Source: Pyrinomonadaceae bacterium (GTDB lineage Bacteria; Acidobacteriota; Blastocatellia; Pyrinomonadales; Pyrinomonadaceae). From it: 9,251 bases of DNA. The notes under the pieces are model-generated. The model worked only from the letters and a program-made list of their open reading frames with translations. It was not told where the DNA came from and did no database searches. The DNA is taken from assembly GCA_013812565.1 (NCBI GenBank), contig JACCTF010000005.1:1-9251 (forward strand). The letters run 5' to 3'. Of the stretch, positions 6,760 to 9,251 are shown piece by piece. How positions within the stretch are numbered: position 1 is the stretch's first letter; the number at the start of each line of letters is the position of its first letter. Position numbers and translations under genes: made by a program.

Positions 6760-6865
6760 AAACGCTCAGGTCCTTTTACGTGCCGAAGTTGGTGGAGACA
6801 AAATCGCCGGTATTGTCGCTCAGCCAACGCTTGATTAACAACGTGATTATGCGAAAGAAGCTATG

Positions 6866-6894
6866 TTGAATTGTCGAAACGCAATCACTATGAT
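6866..6894 (+). promoter_or_regulatory. Sigma70-type promoter of the acyl-CoA dehydrogenase
   Basis: TTGAAT (6866-6871) and TATGAT (6889-6894) with an ideal 17-bp spacer. The -10 is 5 of 6 and the -35 is 4 of 6 to consensus, the best promoter in the window. Transcription would start near 6901, giving a leader of about 44 nt with AAAGGAA at 6929-6935 before the ATG at 6945. The 185-bp divergent region must also hold the leftward promoter of the crotonase, which I could not place convincingly. Confidence 0.65.
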
Positions 6895-6944
6895 GCGCCG
6901 CCGACATGTTTAGCCGGGTTGACTGGTGAAAGGAAACTAAATCC

Positions 6945-8150
6945 ATGAACTTCGAGCATCCATCAAAGGTCAGAGAACTTCAGCAGCAACTCATCAGCTT
7001 CATGGATGAGTATATCTATCCCAACGAACGAACTTTCTACGATCAAGTGAATCGCGACAACCCGTGGCAGCCCGTCCAGATCATCGAGGAGTTGAAGGCG
7101 CGGGCACAACAAGCCGGATTGTGGAATCTCTTTCTGCCGGAGAGCGAATATGGCGCAGGGTTGACCAATCTTGAATATGCGCCCTTGTGCGAAATCATGG
7201 GCCGCTCGCCCATCGCGCCTGAAGTGTTCAACTGCTCTGCGCCTGACACCGGCAACATGGAGGTGCTGGTGCGTTACGGCACCGTCGAGCAGAAAGAGTG
7301 TTGGCTCGTGCCGTTGCTCGAAGGACGCATACGCTCGTGCTTTGCGATGACCGAACCCGACGTTGCCTCCTCGGATGCGACGAATATCCGGGCGAGCATT
7401 GTGCGCGATGCGGATGAGTATGTTTTGAACGGAAAGAAATGGTGGACTTCGGGAGCCGGCGATCCGCGCTGCAAGTTGGCGATCTTTATGGGCAAGACTG
7501 ACCCCGATGCTCCCCGTCACAAACAGCAATCGATGATCCTTGTGCCAATGGATGCCACGGGCGTCAGCGTTCGCCGGATGCTCAATGTATTTGGCTACTC
7601 GGACGCGCCGCACGGCCACGCTGAAGTGACGTTTGAGAATGTTCGCGTGCCGCTCGCCAATATGCTGCTCGGCGAGGGACGCGGGTTCGAGATCGCGCAA
7701 GGGCGTTTAGGTCCGGGCCGCATTCACCACTGTATGAGGTTGATCGGTTTGGCGGAACGCTCGCTCGAAGCGATGTGCCGGCGCGTACGCACGCGCACGG
7801 CCTTTGGTCGCCCGCTGGCGGAGCAGGGCACGATCCGCGAGCGTATCGCCGAGTCACGCATCGACATTGAACAAGCCAGTCTGCTGACGCTCAAGGCCGC
7901 GTATATGATGGACACCATGGGCAATAAGGGAGCGGCGGCCGAGATCGCGATGATCAAAGTGGTTGCGCCGAACATGGCCTTACGGGTGATCGACCGCGCC
8001 ATTCAAGCACACGGCGGCGGGGGCGTCAGTGATGATTACGGACTCGCCCAGGCTTGGGCCACAGCGCGCACGCTCAGACTCGCCGACGGCCCCGATGAAG
8101 TGCACCGGGAAACAATTGCGAAGCTGGAGCTACAACGGTACGACGACTGA
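6945..8150 (+). CDS. Acyl-CoA dehydrogenase, ACAD10/11-like
   Basis: A 401-residue FAD-dependent acyl-CoA dehydrogenase, full length for the family. The FAD/substrate-binding block [13 protein letters not shown] (133-145), [11 protein letters not shown] (164-174) and FGRPLAEQG (287-295) are intact. The C-terminal half reads like the dehydrogenase domain of animal ACAD10/ACAD11 and its bacterial relatives: [11 protein letters not shown] (258-268), [31 protein letters not shown], then [13 protein letters not shown]. At the usual catalytic Glu position of MCAD-type enzymes the sequence has Asp381 (ADGPDEVH), a feature of this subgroup. In animals this domain is fused to a kinase domain and handles 4-hydroxyacyl-CoA; no kinase is encoded here, so a general role in acyl-CoA catabolism is the safe call. 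The ATG follows AAAGGAA 9-10 bases upstream. It is divergent from the PaaG-like gene, suggesting a shared pathway. Confidence 0.95.
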   Translation: MNFEHPSKVRELQQQLISFMDEYIYPNERTFYDQVNRDNPWQPVQIIEELKARAQQAGLWNLFLPESEYGAGLTNLEYAPLCEIMGRSPIAPEVFNCSAPDTGNMEVLVRYGTVEQKECWLVPLLEGRIRSCFAMTEPDVASSDATNIRASIVRDADEYVLNGKKWWTSGAGDPRCKLAIFMGKTDPDAPRHKQQSMILVPMDATGVSVRRMLNVFGYSDAPHGHAEVTFENVRVPLANMLLGEGRGFEIAQGRLGPGRIHHCMRLIGLAERSLEAMCRRVRTRTAFGRPLAEQGTIRERIAESRIDIEQASLLTLKAAYMMDTMGNKGAAAEIAMIKVVAPNMALRVIDRAIQAHGGGGVSDDYGLAQAWATARTLRLADGPDEVHRETIAKLELQRYDD

Positions 8151-8572
8151 TTGCAGCGAAACATGAGCAGTTTATCTCAGCCATTAGCATAGAAATTCCG
8201 GCACCATCGAGCAGAACTCTTCGGCTCCATAGGGCAGAATCCGAGTTGATAAGCACCGGAACAGTGATTGCATGGGCTGATGCGTCGGTGTGTCCCAGCA
8301 AGTCATCAACACCGCTTATTAACTTCGAAGGAACATCCTTGATTACGCCTATTGTACGAGCCAACGCCAGAGATTCTATCCGAGCAGATAGCCACGCTAT
8401 CCCTCTGGATAGAGGGTTCGCCACTGCGCTGAACAGGAGAGAGGTGGCACACAATGTCACATCCGGCTTTGTGCAGCCTCGGAGATTGCGTGATCTGTTT
8501 GAACCCGATTTACCGCGTTGATAGATGAGCAGGTCAAAGTGCTCGCGTCAGATTGATTGAGGAGAATTCAAA
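8151..8572. other. Intergenic region with alternating complementary arms
   Basis: A 422 bp gap with no gene I can support. At 8376-8416 it has alternating complementary arms: CTATCC (8376), GATAG (8387), CTATCC (8397), GGATAG (8407), followed by AGGG. These allow competing hairpins, including GATAGC-cac-GCTATC (8387-8401) and CCCTCT-ggat-AGAGGG (8401-8416). One plus frame stays open from before 8150 to the stop at 8522, but has no ATG, no Shine-Dalgarno, many rare codons (aga, ata, agg, cga) and no recognisable domain. A minus frame (8074-8460) is also open but overlaps the dehydrogenase end. Both may be chance or a decayed gene. Confidence 0.4.
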
Positions 8573-8854
8573 ATGCTTTCCCAAGGCAAGACAGTTCGTA
8601 ATTTCTTACAGCGCGCGACCGGCGTGCTGATGCCGGGTGACCCGCCTCACGAGCGCCGGAAGGTTTCCCGCCGCGCTGCGAAAGGCAATGTGTGGGCACG
8701 TCCCGGCATGCGCGTTACTTTTCGCGCCGAACTGATGCCAGGCCGCGTCGGGGCAGAGCGGAGTTTCCGTGTCGCAAGCGTGTTGCCCAGGGGACGCGTT
8801 CATTTAGATGGCATCGCTGGCGAACATACGGAGACAGAGTTTGAGGCAAAGTAG
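8573..8854 (+). CDS. Small basic hypothetical protein
   Basis: A 93-residue protein of no family I recognise. The start is well supported by GAGGAG at 8559-8564, about 8 bases before the ATG. The first ~36 residues are basic and probably flexible (SQGKTVRNFLQRATG, then PPHERRKVSRRAAK). Residues 38-90 look like a small beta-rich barrel: alternating hydrophobics in VWARPGMRVTFRAEL, SFRVASVLPRGRVHLDGI and an acidic end, EHTETEFE. That pattern is reminiscent of SH3/KOW-like or OB-like modules, but this is only a secondary-structure impression. There is no signal peptide or membrane segment. The gene stands alone, 422 bp after the acyl-CoA dehydrogenase, and is followed by a long hairpin. Confidence 0.7.
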   Translation: MLSQGKTVRNFLQRATGVLMPGDPPHERRKVSRRAAKGNVWARPGMRVTFRAELMPGRVGAERSFRVASVLPRGRVHLDGIAGEHTETEFEAK

Positions 8855-8881
8855 CTAGTAGTCCGGCCGCGTGAAGATAAG

Positions 8882-8950
8882 GAGTTTAGAGTTCAGCCTT
8901 TAGACTGCTTTTTGCACGACCAAGCAAGCTAAAGCTTGAACTCTGAACTC
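8882..8950. repeat. Long imperfect inverted repeat / hairpin between convergent genes
   Basis: Arms 8882-8910 and 8922-8950 (29 nt each) pair at 24 of 29 positions around an 11-nt loop. Each arm is built on the near-repeated unit gagttcagagttca followed by a ctttag/ctaaag block. It lies between the small gene ending at 8854 and the leftward DUF1080 gene ending at 9029, so it could act as a terminator-like structure for both. It lacks a clean U-tract. The same gttcagagttca core occurs alone at 5137-5148, suggesting a dispersed intergenic repeat family. Confidence 0.7.
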
Positions 8951-9028
8951 ATCAGCTTCATTGCGATGAAACATTAGGCTGCTAAAGTGAAAGCCAAGTA
9001 GCAAACAAAAGCGGGTCTGTTCAAACTG

Positions 9029-9251
9029 TTACTCCGGCAGTGATCTGACCATCAGCTCCTTGTAGAACACTTTACTCTTCGGGTCGTGTCCCTGTAGCGC
9101 GAACGTCCCGCTCGAAAGCAGCCGACCAGCCATCTCACTCGGGCGCTCAACATTTTCAGGCTCAACGTAATCGACCAGGGTTTTGCCGTTGACTTTAACG
9201 ATGATGCGCTTGCCTCTGACGATGATGTGCTGTGTGAACCACTCTTTGTCC
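9029..9251 (-). CDS. DUF1080 / 3-keto-disaccharide hydrolase family protein, C-terminal part
   Basis: The last 73 codons of a gene running off the right edge, read on the minus strand from 9250 to the stop (complement of 9029-9031). The frame has no start inside the window. The peptide begins DKEWFTQHIIVRGKRI, continues VKVNGKTLVDYVEPENVERP and then GTFALQGHDPKSKVFYKELMV, ending RSLPE. This is the typical end of the jelly-roll DUF1080 domain: a W-x-HIIV strand, a vNG-K-lvDY strand, and G-tFALQGHDP-s-v-FYKe. Members are usually exported sugar-active proteins, some with 3-keto-glycoside hydrolase activity. Signal peptide and other domains cannot be seen. The convergent gene at 8573-8854 and a hairpin lie downstream. 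Confidence 0.9.
   Translation of the reverse strand, partial: DKEWFTQHIIVRGKRIIVKVNGKTLVDYVEPENVERPSEMAGRLLSSGTFALQGHDPKSKVFYKELMVRSLPE

Noticed and set aside
6963..7700. Minus-strand open frame of 245 codons
   Set aside because: It is antisense to the acyl-CoA dehydrogenase, has no Shine-Dalgarno and matches no family I recognise.

Overview
The window looks like chromosomal DNA of a free-living heterotrophic bacterium with moderate GC. The gene mix is an exported aldose 1-epimerase, a DUF1080/3-keto-disaccharide hydrolase tail, an exported DUF4440/NTF2-like protein, an ACAD10/11-type acyl-CoA dehydrogenase and a PaaG-like isomerase. Together with sparse packing and repeat-rich intergenic DNA, it would fit Acidobacteriota (Blastocatellia-like), but that is inference from gene content; no rRNA or other phylogenetic marker is present.

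Layout. 1-863 has no convincing gene. It carries two diverged direct copies of a ~248 bp element (104-351 and 506-753, about 90% identical by eye), followed by a promoter-like site and a small two-helix membrane protein gene (864-1118, +). A secreted galactose mutarotase (1217-2356, -) faces it. A ~310 bp divergent region leads to msrA (2669-3175, +), then to a metallo-beta-lactamase-fold hydrolase with an unusual C-terminal membrane tail (3325-4329, +, TTG start). A 19-bp perfect-stem bidirectional terminator (4421-4462) separates these from a leftward block: PaaG-like crotonase (5938-6759), a lipoprotein-type SAM methyltransferase (5235-5912, only 25 bp downstream) and an exported NTF2-like protein (4581-5060). 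Divergent from this block is an ACAD10/11-type acyl-CoA dehydrogenase (6945-8150, +) behind a good sigma70-type promoter. A 422 bp gap with alternating complementary arms precedes a small basic hypothetical protein (8573-8854, +). A long imperfect hairpin (8882-8950) then separates it from the 3' end of a leftward DUF1080 gene cut by the window edge (9029-9251).

How the genes fit together. The crotonase and acyl-CoA dehydrogenase share a divergent promoter region and probably serve one acyl-CoA catabolic route (fatty, branched, hydroxy- or aryl-acyl substrates). The mutarotase and the DUF1080 protein suggest extracytoplasmic sugar processing. MsrA is a stand-alone oxidative-damage repair enzyme. 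There is no CRISPR array, no phage or transposase gene, no tRNA or rRNA, and no clear multi-gene novel system. The most unusual items are the lipobox-bearing methyltransferase, the sorting-signal-like tail on the MBL hydrolase, the Glu-less crotonase, the Asp-type acyl-CoA dehydrogenase and the intergenic repeats.
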